Shown: positions 18,275 to 27,620, numbered from the stretch's first letter. The stretch: DNA of 64,000 bases from Rathayibacter iranicus NCPPB 2253 = VKM Ac-1602 (GCF_003149025.1 NZ_QGDV01000001.1:186001-250000), one strand, 5' to 3'. Translations and numbers: made by a program. The notes: a model not told the origin generated them from the letters alone.

Positions 18275-19702
18275 ATGTCGTCATCGCGTCGCCCGGTTGT
18301 GCCCGTCACCGTTCTGGCGGCACTCGTCGTCGGTTTGTCTCTCCCGAGCGCGGCGGTGGCGGCGTCGACGATCACGACCGCGGTCGAGCAGCCGGGCTCG
18401 ACCGAGGCGCCGAGCGTGCCAGGTAGCCCCGCCGAGCCGGGCGATGGTGGTTCGGAGCCGGTGCCGGATGTCCCCGAGGAGCCGAGCGTCCCCGGTCCCG
18501 AGGAGCCGACCGTACCGGAAAAGCCCGCCCCCGTGGATCCGGCGCCCGAGCAGCCGTCGCAACCCGAGCAGCCCAGTCAGCCTCAGCAGCCCAGCGCGCC
18601 AGAGTCCGCCGATCAGGCTCCCGAGAGCGGGCAACCCGGCGGGTCCTCGTCGTCTGGCGGCGGCTCGGGCACCGGAGGTACGTCCGGCAGTTCCGGCGCC
18701 GGCTCCTCCGGCGGCACGGCCACCACGGATGCCGGCGTGACGGCGCCCCGGGTCTCGGCACCCGGCCGCACCACGCTCTCCACCTCGGCTGGAACGGACG
18801 TACAGGAATCCGGCATCGCCTCACGGCCTGCGTCCGGGACCGCGACCGCTTCGGTCTTCCTTCTGCGGCAGACCGACGTAGGTCCCGGCTCGTTGACCGT
18901 CGAGTTCGCCCGCTTCTACGGCGTCGGCGTCTCCTATGCGGGCTTTGGCAGAGCTGAGACCGCGACAGCGACGCTTCGCAACCCCGACGGCGGGAAGGCG
19001 CCGCTGACGCTGCAGCCGAAGGCGGGTACGACCGGTGAAGGCACTGCCTCCGTGCCGACCGCAATGATCACGAAGGCGGGCCCGTACACCGTCGAATTCT
19101 CAGGCGACCGCGGATCGGCGGCGAAGGTCGGTTTCCGGCTGGCGGCGTCTTCGGGAGTCGGCCTCTTCCTCGAGCCGCGGGAATTCGACGGCAGCACGAC
19201 CGAGCCGCCTCGCGGTGCTGTCTGGGGCTTCGATGCGGAGGAGACGGTCGCTGTCGGCGCTTTTAGGACCACCGGCGACCGCGCCGAACTGGCCGCCGGC
19301 AACGTCGCAGTGCGATCGGACGCCATCGGCTGGGCCGAGTTGGCGCTGGGTGAAGCGATCGTCGCGGAGCCGGACGCCTCCGTGTATTGCATCGTCGCCT
19401 TCGGGCGGGACTCGCACCACACGGCGGCGGTCACCGTGGCGTACCGCGAAGGAGAGAAGTCCGCCCCGATCTGGGAGGCACCACAGGTCTGCGGCACCGC
19501 GATCAGCGCGGCACGCTCCGAGTTCATCACCACGGCCGCCGAGTCAGGCCCTGCGGGGATTACGCCGACCACTGCTCTGATGATCGGCGGAGGCGCTGTC
19601 GTCGCCTCTCTCTTGGCCTGCGCCGTGATCTTGGTCGTTCTGCGGCGCCGCCGCGAGAACACTGACCTGTTCATCGGCGGTCCGCTTCCGCGGCACGAGT
19701 GA
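18275..19702 (+). CDS. Pro-rich cell-surface protein with C-terminal anchor
   Basis: A 475-residue secreted protein. A signal peptide (about 1-30, ending AAVAAS) is followed by a disordered Pro/Glu/Gln-rich stalk (about 45-115, many PEQPSQP units) and a Ser/Gly-rich linker (about 125-150). An ordered beta-type region follows (about 190-420). Near 430-455 comes a membrane helix, then RRRR and a short tail ending PLPRHE. The layout is that of a wall-spanning membrane-anchored protein; I see no LPXTG motif before the helix. GGAAGGAAGAG upstream supports the ATG at 18275. Function is unknown; adhesion or wall attachment is inference. Confidence 0.75.
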   Translation: MSSSRRPVVPVTVLAALVVGLSLPSAAVAASTITTAVEQPGSTEAPSVPGSPAEPGDGGSEPVPDVPEEPSVPGPEEPTVPEKPAPVDPAPEQPSQPEQPSQPQQPSAPESADQAPESGQPGGSSSSGGGSGTGGTSGSSGAGSSGGTATTDAGVTAPRVSAPGRTTLSTSAGTDVQESGIASRPASGTATASVFLLRQTDVGPGSLTVEFARFYGVGVSYAGFGRAETATATLRNPDGGKAPLTLQPKAGTTGEGTASVPTAMITKAGPYTVEFSGDRGSAAKVGFRLAASSGVGLFLEPREFDGSTTEPPRGAVWGFDAEETVAVGAFRTTGDRAELAAGNVAVRSDAIGWAELALGEAIVAEPDASVYCIVAFGRDSHHTAAVTVAYREGEKSAPIWEAPQVCGTAISAARSEFITTAAESGPAGITPTTALMIGGGAVVASLLACAVILVVLRRRRENTDLFIGGPLPRHE

Positions 19703-19720
19703 GCCCTTGTGCGCGCGAAG

Positions 19721-19778
19721 GAACCCCAGATCGTCGGGGGAGCCAGCCCACATGGGCGGTCTCGACGGTCCGGGGTTC
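19721..19778. terminator. bidirectional terminator between surface protein and aspS
   Basis: The arms at 19721-19736 and 19763-19778 pair at 14 of 16 positions (GAACCCC...GGGGTTC outermost). They lie between two convergent genes. Confidence 0.55.
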
Positions 19779-19795
19779 TCTCGGTGGCGGGCGGC

Positions 19796-21151
19796 CTACG
19801 GCAGGAGGCGCGTGGGGCCGCGGAAGAGGTACGTGACTTCACGCAGGTTGGCCTGGTTGAGCATCAGCATGATGACGCGCGAGAGACCCATCCCGAAGCC
19901 GCCGTGCGGCGGGACGCCGTAGCGGAAGAAGTTGAGGTAGAACTCAAGCTCCTCGGGGTCGAGCCCCTTCTCGCGCGCCTGCTCGATCAGGACGTCGACG
20001 CGGTGCTCGCGCTGCGCTCCGGTCGAAATCTCGACACCGTTGTAGATGAGGTCGTAGCTGTTGGTAATCGTTCCGTCGCCCTCGCGGCGCATGTGGTAAA
20101 ACGGCCGGATGCTCGATGCGTAGTCGGTGAGGAACACGAAATCGTGGCCGAACTCCTCCTGAACGTAGGCCGCAATGCGCCGCTCGCCCTCGGGGTCCAT
20201 ATCGTCGTCGGCGCGGGGCACCTCATAGCCGCGCTCCGCGACGATGCGCTTCGCCTCGGCAAGCGGGATGCGCGGGAACGGCGTGCTCGGCACCGTCAGG
20301 TCGATGTCGAAGAGGGCCTTGACCTCGGCGCCGTGCTTCTCGACGACGGCAGTGAGCCCGGCGACCATCAGCTGCTCGTGCAGCTCCATGACGTCCTCGT
20401 GCGACTCGATCCAGGAGACTTCGGCGTCAACGCTGGTGAACTCGGTCGCGTGCCGGGAGGTAAAGCTCGGGTCGGCGCGGAAGGCCGGTCCGACCTCGAA
20501 CACCTTGCCGAAGCCGGCGGGCTGTGCCATCTGCTTGAAGAACTGCGGGCTCTGCGCGAGGTAGGCCTTGGTGTCGAAGTACTCGACCTCGAAAAGCTCG
20601 GCGCGCGACTCCGAGGCGCTCGCCATGAGCTTGGGAGTATGAATCTCGATGAAGTCGTGCTCGATCCAGTAGGTGCGCAGTGCGTGCTCGAACGTGGTCT
20701 GCACACGCGCGACGAGGTTCTGCTCGGGGCGGCGCAGGTCGAGGAAGCGCCAGTCCATCCGCTTGTCGATGCCGGAGTCGGGCGCGATCGGAGCCTCGGC
20801 GATGGATGCGGTGACAACCTCGAGGGTCTCGAGCTTGACCTCGATGCCACCGAGCTTCACCCGTTCGTCGTGCTTGAGCGAGCCGGTGACCGTGATGAAG
20901 GAGCCCTGCGCGAGGCCCGAGATCGCCTCCGTGATCGCCAGGCGCTCGGCCGAAAAACCATCGCCCTCGACGGCCTCCCGCACCGCCGGGTTCACCAGCT
21001 GCACGGCGCCAAACTCGTCGCGGAGGACGACGAACTGCACCTTCTTCTGGTCGCGTACGGTCTCGACCCAGCCGGACACGCGGACGGGCCCATCCTCGAG
21101 CGAAGCGAGCTTCTTGACTGTGGTTCGGGGGAGGCGGGTCTCGTCGGTCAC
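19796..21151 (-). CDS. aspS: aspartyl-tRNA synthetase, archaeal/non-discriminating type
   Basis: A class II synthetase of 451 residues that charges tRNA-Asp and, in this compact type, usually tRNA-Asn. An N-terminal OB-fold anticodon domain (VRVSGWVETVRDQKKVQFVVLRD) precedes the catalytic core, with motif 2 FRADPSFTSRHATEFTSVDAE and motif 3 GFGMGLSRVIML. The roughly 100-residue GAD insertion of standard bacterial AspRS is absent. Mischarged Asp-tRNA-Asn would need GatCAB, not in this window. A leaderless GTG start at 21151 is fixed by TAGACT at 21160-21165; the open frame upstream is inside lacI. Confidence 0.93.
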   Translation of the reverse strand: MTDETRLPRTTVKKLASLEDGPVRVSGWVETVRDQKKVQFVVLRDEFGAVQLVNPAVREAVEGDGFSAERLAITEAISGLAQGSFITVTGSLKHDERVKLGGIEVKLETLEVVTASIAEAPIAPDSGIDKRMDWRFLDLRRPEQNLVARVQTTFEHALRTYWIEHDFIEIHTPKLMASASESRAELFEVEYFDTKAYLAQSPQFFKQMAQPAGFGKVFEVGPAFRADPSFTSRHATEFTSVDAEVSWIESHEDVMELHEQLMVAGLTAVVEKHGAEVKALFDIDLTVPSTPFPRIPLAEAKRIVAERGYEVPRADDDMDPEGERRIAAYVQEEFGHDFVFLTDYASSIRPFYHMRREGDGTITNSYDLIYNGVEISTGAQREHRVDVLIEQAREKGLDPEELEFYLNFFRYGVPPHGGFGMGLSRVIMLMLNQANLREVTYLFRGPTRLLP

Positions 21152-21159
21152 GAAAGGGG

Positions 21160-21165
21160 AGTCTA
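21160..21165 (-). promoter_or_regulatory. -10 box (TAGACT) of aspS, overlapping the lacI stop codon
   Basis: On the minus strand TAGACT lies eight bases before the aspS GTG, and its first three bases are the TAG stop of the LacI gene. aspS therefore has its own promoter inside the end of lacI. Confidence 0.5.
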
Positions 21166-22254
21166 CTCGGGGCGCCCCGAGCGTTCTCGTCTGGCCGCAG
21201 GGGCGGCGGGTGCTGCACTCGAGGAGCGCACGACGAGCGTCGGCGCAAGCATCCGGGAGAGCGGTTCGGCGTCGGGTGTGCCCGCGCGGCGGCGAAGGGC
21301 GTCGAGCACGAGAACGGCCACCTCTTCGAGAGGCTGGTGCAGGCTGCTGATCGGCGGGCGGGCGATGCGGGCGATTCCGGAGTCGTCGTAGCCGACGACA
21401 GCCACATCGACGCCGGGGGTCAGACCGGCGTCCGTCAGCGCCTGGCAGGCGCCGAACGCGAGCGAATCCGAGGCGCACGAGAGGGCGCTTGGACGATCAT
21501 CCCGGCGCAGGAGCTCAGCGGCGGCGGCGTGTCCGGCGTCGATCGAGTCCTCTGCGGCGTGCACGCGCAGGACAGGATCTAGACCCGAGCGCCGCACCGC
21601 CCGCGACCACCCCTCCGCACGAACATCACCGCCCGCACCGTCTGGCTGCCAGCCGACGAACCCGATGCGCCGATGCCCGCGGTCCACGAGGTGCTCGACG
21701 CCCAATCGCATCCCCTCGGCGCCGTCAATGTCGGTCCAGTCGTGACCCACCCGCTCGCGACCCCACGGTGCGCCGAAGACCGCGACCGGTATCCCGAGCT
21801 CGACCAGCTGATCGGCGCGGTAGTCGTTGAGCCTCGTCTCCGTGAGCACGACCCCGTCGGCCGCTCGCCGGTTCCACACGTCCGCGAGGGCCGCCACGTC
21901 GCCAGCGGCGTCGTCACCGCGATCCACCAGGAGGATACGGATCCCGCGCTGCCCTGCTGCTCGGACAAGAGCCTGCAGGAACGGATACTCCACGGCCCCG
22001 GGGTCGTGTTCGGAGCGGCCGATGGAGACGGCGATCGCGCGCGTGTCCCGCGAGGTCAACGACCGCGCCGCCTCGTTCGGTGCGTAGCCCAGGCGGGCAA
22101 TTGCCTCGAGGACCCGGGAGCGCGTCGCGGGTGCTACCCGCTCGCCAGCATTGACCACGTTGGAGACCGTCTGGCGCGAGACGCCCGCGGCGGCGGCGAC
22201 CTCACGGATGGTCGGACGGTTCTGTTCCCGTCGACTGCTCCTCGTCCCAGGCAT
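21163..22254 (-). CDS. LacI-family transcriptional repressor of the sugar locus
   Basis: A 363-residue repressor with an N-terminal LacI helix-turn-helix (TIREVAAAAGVSRQTVSNVVN, about 15-35), the hinge region GYAPNEAARSL, and a periplasmic-binding-protein-like effector domain. It lies downstream of the sugar permease genes on the same strand, so it probably controls them and the divergent glycosidase. GACCGGTC-centred operators at 25498-25505 and 25554-25561 are good candidates for its sites. The effector is unknown, presumably an oligosaccharide. Confidence 0.88.
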   Translation of the reverse strand: MPGTRSSRREQNRPTIREVAAAAGVSRQTVSNVVNAGERVAPATRSRVLEAIARLGYAPNEAARSLTSRDTRAIAVSIGRSEHDPGAVEYPFLQALVRAAGQRGIRILLVDRGDDAAGDVAALADVWNRRAADGVVLTETRLNDYRADQLVELGIPVAVFGAPWGRERVGHDWTDIDGAEGMRLGVEHLVDRGHRRIGFVGWQPDGAGGDVRAEGWSRAVRRSGLDPVLRVHAAEDSIDAGHAAAAELLRRDDRPSALSCASDSLAFGACQALTDAGLTPGVDVAVVGYDDSGIARIARPPISSLHQPLEEVAVLVLDALRRRAGTPDAEPLSRMLAPTLVVRSSSAAPAAPAARRERSGRPE

Positions 22255-22368
22255 CCGGGGCTCACCACTCCGTCCGGCAGAGGGGCTGCGGCTCCCGGTC
22301 AGGACGATCTCCTCTGGCTCGTGACACCCTAGCCTCCCGGCGGTGCGACTGATCTAGGAGAGGGTACC

Positions 22369-23235
22369 TCAGCCTTTGACCGCTCCTCGGGTGACTCCTT
22401 CCATGACCCAGCGCTGAGCGAAGACGTAGACGAGGATCGCCGGGGCCATCGCCATCAGGTACGAGGCGAACGGGACCGAGTAGTCGTCGGTGAACTGCGA
22501 CTGGTAGATGCTCTGCAGGACGGGGAGGGTTTGCAATGCCGGGTCGGAGATAATCAGCGACGGCATCATGAAGTCGTTCCAGGAGGCGAGGAACGCGAAG
22601 ATCCCGACCGTTGCGCTCATCGGGGCCAGGAGCGGGAAGACGAGTCGCCAGAACGTCTGCCAGGTCGAGGCTCCGTCGATCCGGGCGCTCTCCTCGAGTT
22701 CGGGCGGGATCGAGCGCAGGAACGCCGTGAACAGCAGCGTGCTGAAGCTCAGTTGGAACATCGTTGCCAGGATCATCACGCCGACGGGGTTGTCGAGTCC
22801 GAGTATCCCGGTGAGCCTGATCTGCGGCAGGGCGACGACGGGGAACGGGATGAACATCGCACCGAGGAGGTAGAAGAAAGACCAGCGGAAAAGCCGGCGA
22901 TCCCAGTTTCGGGCGATCGCGTAGGAGGCGAACGACGAGAGCAGGATTGTCGCCGTCACCACGACGGCGGTGGTCACGGCGGACACGGCCAGCCCGCGGG
23001 GAAAGCCGACGAGGCTCCAGGCCTGTACGAACGCGTCCAGGCTCACCGGATCGGGCAGGGCGAAGGCCTGCCGGGGGTCGGTGGCCTGCTCCTTGGTCTT
23101 CAGGCTGATGGCGATCGTTGCGTACAGCGGGATCAGGACGGAGAGGCTGCACAGGGCGAGAAGGACCGTGGTGGTCCAGTCAAATCGCCGCCGCGAGTGG
23201 AGACGGCGGGGAGCGGAGGTGGCGGGAGACGACAT
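22369..23235 (-). CDS. sugar ABC transporter permease (MalG type)
   Basis: The second inner-membrane subunit of a CUT1 carbohydrate importer; 288 residues, six helices. The EAA loop reads EESARIDGASTWQTFWRLVFPLLAP, the site where the ATPase docks. The ATG at 23235 overlaps the stop of the first permease by one base (TGATG). No ATPase gene is present in the locus, so a shared MsiK-type ATPase is expected, as usual in actinobacteria. Confidence 0.92.
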   Translation of the reverse strand: MSSPATSAPRRLHSRRRFDWTTTVLLALCSLSVLIPLYATIAISLKTKEQATDPRQAFALPDPVSLDAFVQAWSLVGFPRGLAVSAVTTAVVVTATILLSSFASYAIARNWDRRLFRWSFFYLLGAMFIPFPVVALPQIRLTGILGLDNPVGVMILATMFQLSFSTLLFTAFLRSIPPELEESARIDGASTWQTFWRLVFPLLAPMSATVGIFAFLASWNDFMMPSLIISDPALQTLPVLQSIYQSQFTDDYSVPFASYLMAMAPAILVYVFAQRWVMEGVTRGAVKG

Positions 23236-24137
23236 CAGAGCACGGTCCTTCCCCGCGTGAGCGAGAGTTGCAAGAGGGAGACGAGAACGGTGAAGGCCAA
23301 AAAGATTGTCGCGTTCGCCATTTGATAGGCGTAGTCGCCGCTCGTGAACCCCGTGATGACGGTCATCGCGATGCTGCGGGTCGAGGTGCCCGGCCCGCCG
23401 TTGGTGAGGCCGACGATGATGTCGTAGGAGTTGAGGAAATTCTTGAAGCCGAGGATCACGTTGATGGCGACGTAGCTCGACATCAGCGGGAGCGTGATGC
23501 GCAGGAGCCGCTGACCGCGTCGCGCGCCGTCGAGTGCCGCGGCTTCGTACACGTCGCCAGGAACAGCGAGCAGACCGGCGATGTAGACGAGCATGATTCC
23601 GGGGACGGCCTGCCAGGCCGTGACGATCACCAGCGCGATCCAGGCCAGGTCCGGGTTCGTCAGCACGGTCGTCGCGAGCGGTTCGATCCCGAGAGCCGAC
23701 GCGATGGCGGGGACGGAGTAGGAAAAGAGGAAGTTGAAAACGTAGGCGATGATGATGCCCGAGATCACCATCGGCATGACGAAGACGGCCCGCAGGGTGG
23801 AGGTCGCCGCGATCCGCGAGGTCATGCCGAGCGCGAGGAGGAAGGCGATCACGTTCACCAGGAGCACGGTGACCACGGCGAAGCCGATGGTGAAGGCGTA
23901 GCTTTGCAGGATCGCCGGATCGGAGAACGCCGCCTCGTAGTTCGTGATCCCGATGAACTGCCAATCGCCGAAGCCGAGGGAGTCGGTGAAGCTGAAGAAA
24001 ATCCCCGTGACCGCGGGAACGGTCACGGCCAGCGTGAACAGGATGAGCGCGGGCAGCAGCAGCAGGTAGTGGATCCGCTCCGCTGGGCGCCGACTCCGGC
24101 GCACGGGGGCCGGGGGAAGGCTGGTCGATGCGGTCAT
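23235..24137 (-). CDS. sugar ABC transporter permease (MalF type)
   Basis: The first inner-membrane subunit of the CUT1 importer, 300 residues with six helices. The EAA loop is EAAALDGARRGQRLLRITLPLM. The frame is open to 24200; I choose the ATG at 24137, four bases after the stop of the binding-protein gene, where the conserved cytoplasmic N-terminus begins. It works with the adjacent permease and the lipoprotein. Confidence 0.92.
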   Translation of the reverse strand: MTASTSLPPAPVRRSRRPAERIHYLLLLPALILFTLAVTVPAVTGIFFSFTDSLGFGDWQFIGITNYEAAFSDPAILQSYAFTIGFAVVTVLLVNVIAFLLALGMTSRIAATSTLRAVFVMPMVISGIIIAYVFNFLFSYSVPAIASALGIEPLATTVLTNPDLAWIALVIVTAWQAVPGIMLVYIAGLLAVPGDVYEAAALDGARRGQRLLRITLPLMSSYVAINVILGFKNFLNSYDIIVGLTNGGPGTSTRSIAMTVITGFTSGDYAYQMANATIFLAFTVLVSLLQLSLTRGRTVL

Positions 24138-24141
24138 GACG

Positions 24142-25428
24142 TCAGGACCTCTCTTGTCGTGCCGGTCGCTGGCGTCGGGCCAATCGGGCCCAGTCCGCAT
24201 CGACCGTGCGCATCACCGTCGCGGGATCGGCGCCCAGGACGACCGACTGCAGGTAGTTCTCGAAGGGGATGGTGCGGGGTACCTGCTGCGAGGCGCCCTG
24301 ATAGATGCGCCCGCTCTGGTAATAGGGCGCCATCTCGATGATCCGCGCGTCGGTCGGCGGCGCCGCCTCGACGGTGGTGCCGAAGCCGAGCTGGGACGCG
24401 TTGTAGCGGTCGAGCAGCTGCTGCTCGAAAAGGAAGGACAGGAACTGGCGGGCGGCCTGTTGGTGCGGCGAGACCTCGGGAATCCACGCGGCGAGGTCGA
24501 GATTCACGCGGACGCGCAGATCGGCGGGATTCTCCGTCACCGGGAGAGGGAAGGTCCCAAGCTCCACGTCGCGATCGATCACCGAGATCGGACCGAAGGC
24601 CCACGGGCCCTGGAGGTACATCGCCGCCTCACCCCGAGCCATCGCCGCATTGCCGTCGGCGTAGATGCGCCCGGCAGCATCGTCATTGACGAAGGTGCGG
24701 GTCAGCTCGAGCATCTTCTCGAGGACCGGCGTCATGGTGCTCTCGAAGGAGACGGCCGAGGACCTCTCGACCGCAGAGCCCTCCGCCTTCACCGCGTTGA
24801 AGAACGAATTCGTGTCGACGAGTCCGCCGGAGGTGACGTCGAACCAGCCTTGCCCGATGGTCCACGGGTCCTTGAAGGTGCCGAAGAAGGGCGTGATTCC
24901 TGCCGACGCGAACACCTCGCAGACATGGAGGAGCTCGGAGTGGGTCTGCGGCACCGCCAGCCCGTGCTCGGCGAAGAGACGTCGGTTGTAGATCACCGCC
25001 CCCGCCATTACTGAGAAGGGGAGCACGCTGGTTCGGCCCGGGTAGGTGGCGTACTGGTCGACGAGCGCCTGCACCTCGGGGCGGATGCGACCCGCCTCGG
25101 GAAGGTCCGACAGGTCGGAGAGGGCGCCGCGTTCCAGGAAGCGCGCGACCTCCATGTTGTAGCTGTGCAGCGCGATGTCGGGCGGGTTCCCTCGGACGAA
25201 GCCCGCCTGCAGCGACGACGTGTTGTCCATGGTCACGATCACGTCGCTCTGCGAGGCATTGAAGGTGGCGACCGCTTCGCGGAAGAACGGGAACGCCTCG
25301 GCTTTGCTGATGAAGAAGCGGACCGGTTCGCGTCCGCCGCTGGCCGCGCAGCCGGAAAGCAGCGTCACAGTGGCCGCTCCTGCGAGAGCTCCGCGCAGGA
25401 GCTGACGTCGGTGTAGGTGTGGAGACAT
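24142..25428 (-). CDS. sugar-binding lipoprotein of the ABC importer
   Basis: An extracytoplasmic solute-binding protein of 428 residues. The signal peptide carries a twin arginine (RRQLLRGALAG) and lipobox LLSGC, so it is probably Tat-exported, then lipid-anchored. The mature part is a family 1 binding protein (VRFFISKAEAFPFFREAVATF, PFSVMAGAVIYNRRLF, QGPWAFGPIS). GAGAGGG precedes the ATG. First gene of the operon binding protein-permease-permease-lacI, transcribed away from the glycosidase gene. Confidence 0.92.
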   Translation of the reverse strand: MSPHLHRRQLLRGALAGAATVTLLSGCAASGGREPVRFFISKAEAFPFFREAVATFNASQSDVIVTMDNTSSLQAGFVRGNPPDIALHSYNMEVARFLERGALSDLSDLPEAGRIRPEVQALVDQYATYPGRTSVLPFSVMAGAVIYNRRLFAEHGLAVPQTHSELLHVCEVFASAGITPFFGTFKDPWTIGQGWFDVTSGGLVDTNSFFNAVKAEGSAVERSSAVSFESTMTPVLEKMLELTRTFVNDDAAGRIYADGNAAMARGEAAMYLQGPWAFGPISVIDRDVELGTFPLPVTENPADLRVRVNLDLAAWIPEVSPHQQAARQFLSFLFEQQLLDRYNASQLGFGTTVEAAPPTDARIIEMAPYYQSGRIYQGASQQVPRTIPFENYLQSVVLGADPATVMRTVDADWARLARRQRPARQERS

Positions 25429-25493
25429 TCGTTGTCCCTCTCGTCGGTCGCCGACTCCTTCGCTGGAGTGGCGTGAATGGAGTATGGAAGACG

Positions 25494-25562
25494 AATGGAC
25501 CGGTCAAAAAAAGTGGCGCGAAATGGTAGACAGTGCCGTGGCCGCTATGTTTGGACCGGTCA
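25494..25562. promoter_or_regulatory. paired LacI-type operators in the divergent sugar promoter region
   Basis: TGGACCGGTCAA occurs at 25496-25507 and again at 25552-25563, each centred on the palindrome GACCGGTC (25498-25505 and 25554-25561). The centres are 56 bases apart. On the minus strand the first site contains TTGACC, a plausible -35 with ATACTC downstream as a weak -10 for the transporter operon, so repressor binding would block it. The second site lies 20 bases upstream of the glycosidase ATG. A LacI dimer pair could loop between them. Confidence 0.65.
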
Positions 25563-25581
25563 ACCTTTGTCAGGAGAGCGT

Positions 25582-27513
25582 ATGTCGCACCCGCACCGTC
25601 CTGGAGAGCAGCCGCTCTCCGCCGACCTCGTCACCGTCCTTGCCGCTCCGTGCGTCGGACTGTCCGACGCCGCAGGGGTGATTGATCCCACCGGCGCCTC
25701 CGGGCTGTACGACGGCGATCTTCGCCTTCTCTCGTCCTGGCGGCTCGTCTGCGACGGCGGTGAGGTGGCCCCAGCGGGTACGGCGCTCGTGGAGGCGTCG
25801 TCGGCCGTGTTCCAGTGCGTCGTCAGGGGAGTCGGGGATCCCGAGCCGCACGCCACTGTTGGCACCACGCTCGTGCGCACCGCACATCGCGACGGGTTCG
25901 TCGACCGCGTCCTCGTCAGCAACGGTGGCCGCACCCGGGTACGTCCGACGATTGCGGTGCATCTCGGCTCCGACCTGGCGAGCCTCGCCCTGGTCCGCTC
26001 GGGGCAGCGCATCCCCGAGCTCCTGTCCGTACCACGCGGCGACCGGGAGCTGACGTGGTCGAAGAAGGGCGCCGGTGCCGTCGTCGAGGCCTCACCGGCG
26101 CCCGCCGTGCTCGTTCCCGGCCGGATGGCGTGGACGCTCGATCTTCCTCCCGGCGCCTCTGAAGAGCTGACGCTCCGGGTACGCTCGAGCGCCCAGCCTG
26201 CCGCACCGCGCGACGAACCGGCCCGATTTCCGCTGGCTATCAGCTACTCCGACTCGCTTTGGCAGCGCCACATCGAGCGGAGCATTTCGGACCTCGACGC
26301 ATTGCGGATGTCTGTCGACGGGGACGAGGTGCTCGCGGCGGGAGCGCCGTGGTACCTCGCCCTGTTCGGACGCGACTCGATCTGGGCCGCGCGACTGTGC
26401 CTACCGTTCGACCCCGATCTGGCCCTGTCGACGTTGCGCGTCCTGGCACGGCACCAGGGGCGCATTGAGGACGCGCGAACCGGTGAGTTGCCCGGGAAGA
26501 TCCTGCACGAGCGACGGGAGGTGGATGGCGATGGCCGAGCGTCCATCTCGTTCGCGAGTTCGGACGCGACGCCGCTCTGGATCCTGCTTCTGGTCGAAGC
26601 GCTGGACGCGGGTGTGCCTCGCGCTGCGCTGAGCGATCTGCTCCCCGCTCTGACCAGGGCGACCGAGTGGCTGGCCCACCGAATCGAGCGCGACCGCTTT
26701 CTTTTCTACGACGAGATCCCGGGCATCGGCGCGGTGCACCAGGCCTGGAAGGACTCCACTGACAGCGTTTTTGACAGCGACGGACGCGACCTCGCCTTCC
26801 CCGTTGCACTGGTCGAGCTCCAGGGCTACGCTCACGCGGCCCTGGCGGCCGCCGCGCGCCTCTACCGCGTTTTCGCGCTTGACGGCGCGGGACGTCTGGA
26901 CCATCTCGCCGCCGACCTGCGGGCCGACTTCGACGCCGACTTCTGGGTTCAGCACGCCCGCTGGGGCCGGATCCCCGCGCTGGCACTGAACGCGGACGGC
27001 CGGTGCGCCGACGTCCTCGCCTCGAACATCGGTCACCTGCTCGGCACCGGCGTGCTCGACTCCGACGGGGAGCGGCGGGTCGTCGACCTGCTGATGTCGA
27101 CCGATCTCGCCACTCCGCTCGGCCTGCGCACGCTCGCCGCCTCGGAAGTGCGCTACAGCCCGTTCTCGTATCACAACGGCTCGGTCTGGCCGCACGACGT
27201 GGGGATCATCGTCCGGGGACTTCTGGGCAGCGGGTTCCGCGCGGAGGCGGTCGAACTCGCCAGCCGGATCGTCGAGACGTCGCGGCACTTCGACGGACGC
27301 CTCCCGGAGGTGTGGGGCGGCGACACACTCGGCAGATCCGATCGGCCGGTGAACTACCCCACGGCGTGCCGGCCGCAGGCCTGGTCCGCGGCGACCGCCC
27401 TCGCCTGCCTGGCCGCGGTTGCGAGCCCGTACGTCGATCCGGTCGAGGGCACGTGGCAGGTGCGTCCGATCGCGGCGTTCGCGGGAGGGGGCGTGGTCAT
27501 CGCGAGGACGTGA
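25582..27513 (+). CDS. glycogen-debranching-type (alpha/alpha)6 glycoside hydrolase
   Basis: A 643-residue cytosolic enzyme resembling amylo-alpha-1,6-glucosidases. The N-terminal beta-sandwich (about 1-215, GDE_N type, GLYDGDLRLLSSWRLVCDGG) precedes a helical barrel with the hallmark ALFGRDSIWAARL (about 263-275), HQAWKDSTDSVFDSDG and the C-terminal YSPFSYHNGSVWPHDVGII. AGGAG lies six bases before the ATG. No signal peptide is present, so it would cleave imported oligosaccharides. It is divergent from the LacI-controlled transporter and shares its operators. Substrate specificity cannot be read from sequence. Confidence 0.85.
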   Translation: MSHPHRPGEQPLSADLVTVLAAPCVGLSDAAGVIDPTGASGLYDGDLRLLSSWRLVCDGGEVAPAGTALVEASSAVFQCVVRGVGDPEPHATVGTTLVRTAHRDGFVDRVLVSNGGRTRVRPTIAVHLGSDLASLALVRSGQRIPELLSVPRGDRELTWSKKGAGAVVEASPAPAVLVPGRMAWTLDLPPGASEELTLRVRSSAQPAAPRDEPARFPLAISYSDSLWQRHIERSISDLDALRMSVDGDEVLAAGAPWYLALFGRDSIWAARLCLPFDPDLALSTLRVLARHQGRIEDARTGELPGKILHERREVDGDGRASISFASSDATPLWILLLVEALDAGVPRAALSDLLPALTRATEWLAHRIERDRFLFYDEIPGIGAVHQAWKDSTDSVFDSDGRDLAFPVALVELQGYAHAALAAAARLYRVFALDGAGRLDHLAADLRADFDADFWVQHARWGRIPALALNADGRCADVLASNIGHLLGTGVLDSDGERRVVDLLMSTDLATPLGLRTLAASEVRYSPFSYHNGSVWPHDVGIIVRGLLGSGFRAEAVELASRIVETSRHFDGRLPEVWGGDTLGRSDRPVNYPTACRPQAWSAATALACLAAVASPYVDPVEGTWQVRPIAAFAGGGVVIART

Positions 27514-27602
27514 GCGGGCTGAGCGGGTGCCGTCGCGGGGCAAGCGTTGGCCTCGTGACGCACCAAGAAGCGCGGTTCCACGAACACGGGGCCGATAAAA
27601 GT

Positions 27603-27620
27603 GCCCCCCGGAAAGGGGGC
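27603..27620 (+). terminator. hairpin terminator after the glycosidase
   Basis: GCCCCC and GGGGGC pair around CGGAAA, 90 bases past the glycosidase stop. The rest of the 190-base gap up to the next gene holds nothing else I can identify except TAGCAT near 27655, a possible -10 box for the exonuclease gene. Confidence 0.45.

Noticed and set aside
18275-19702. LPXTG sortase substrate
   Set aside because: The layout of signal peptide, Pro-rich stalk, helix and basic tail fits, but no LPXTG-like pentapeptide precedes the helix.
19709-21391. A 560-codon plus-strand open frame
   Set aside because: Antisense shadow of aspS, which has complete class II synthetase motifs.
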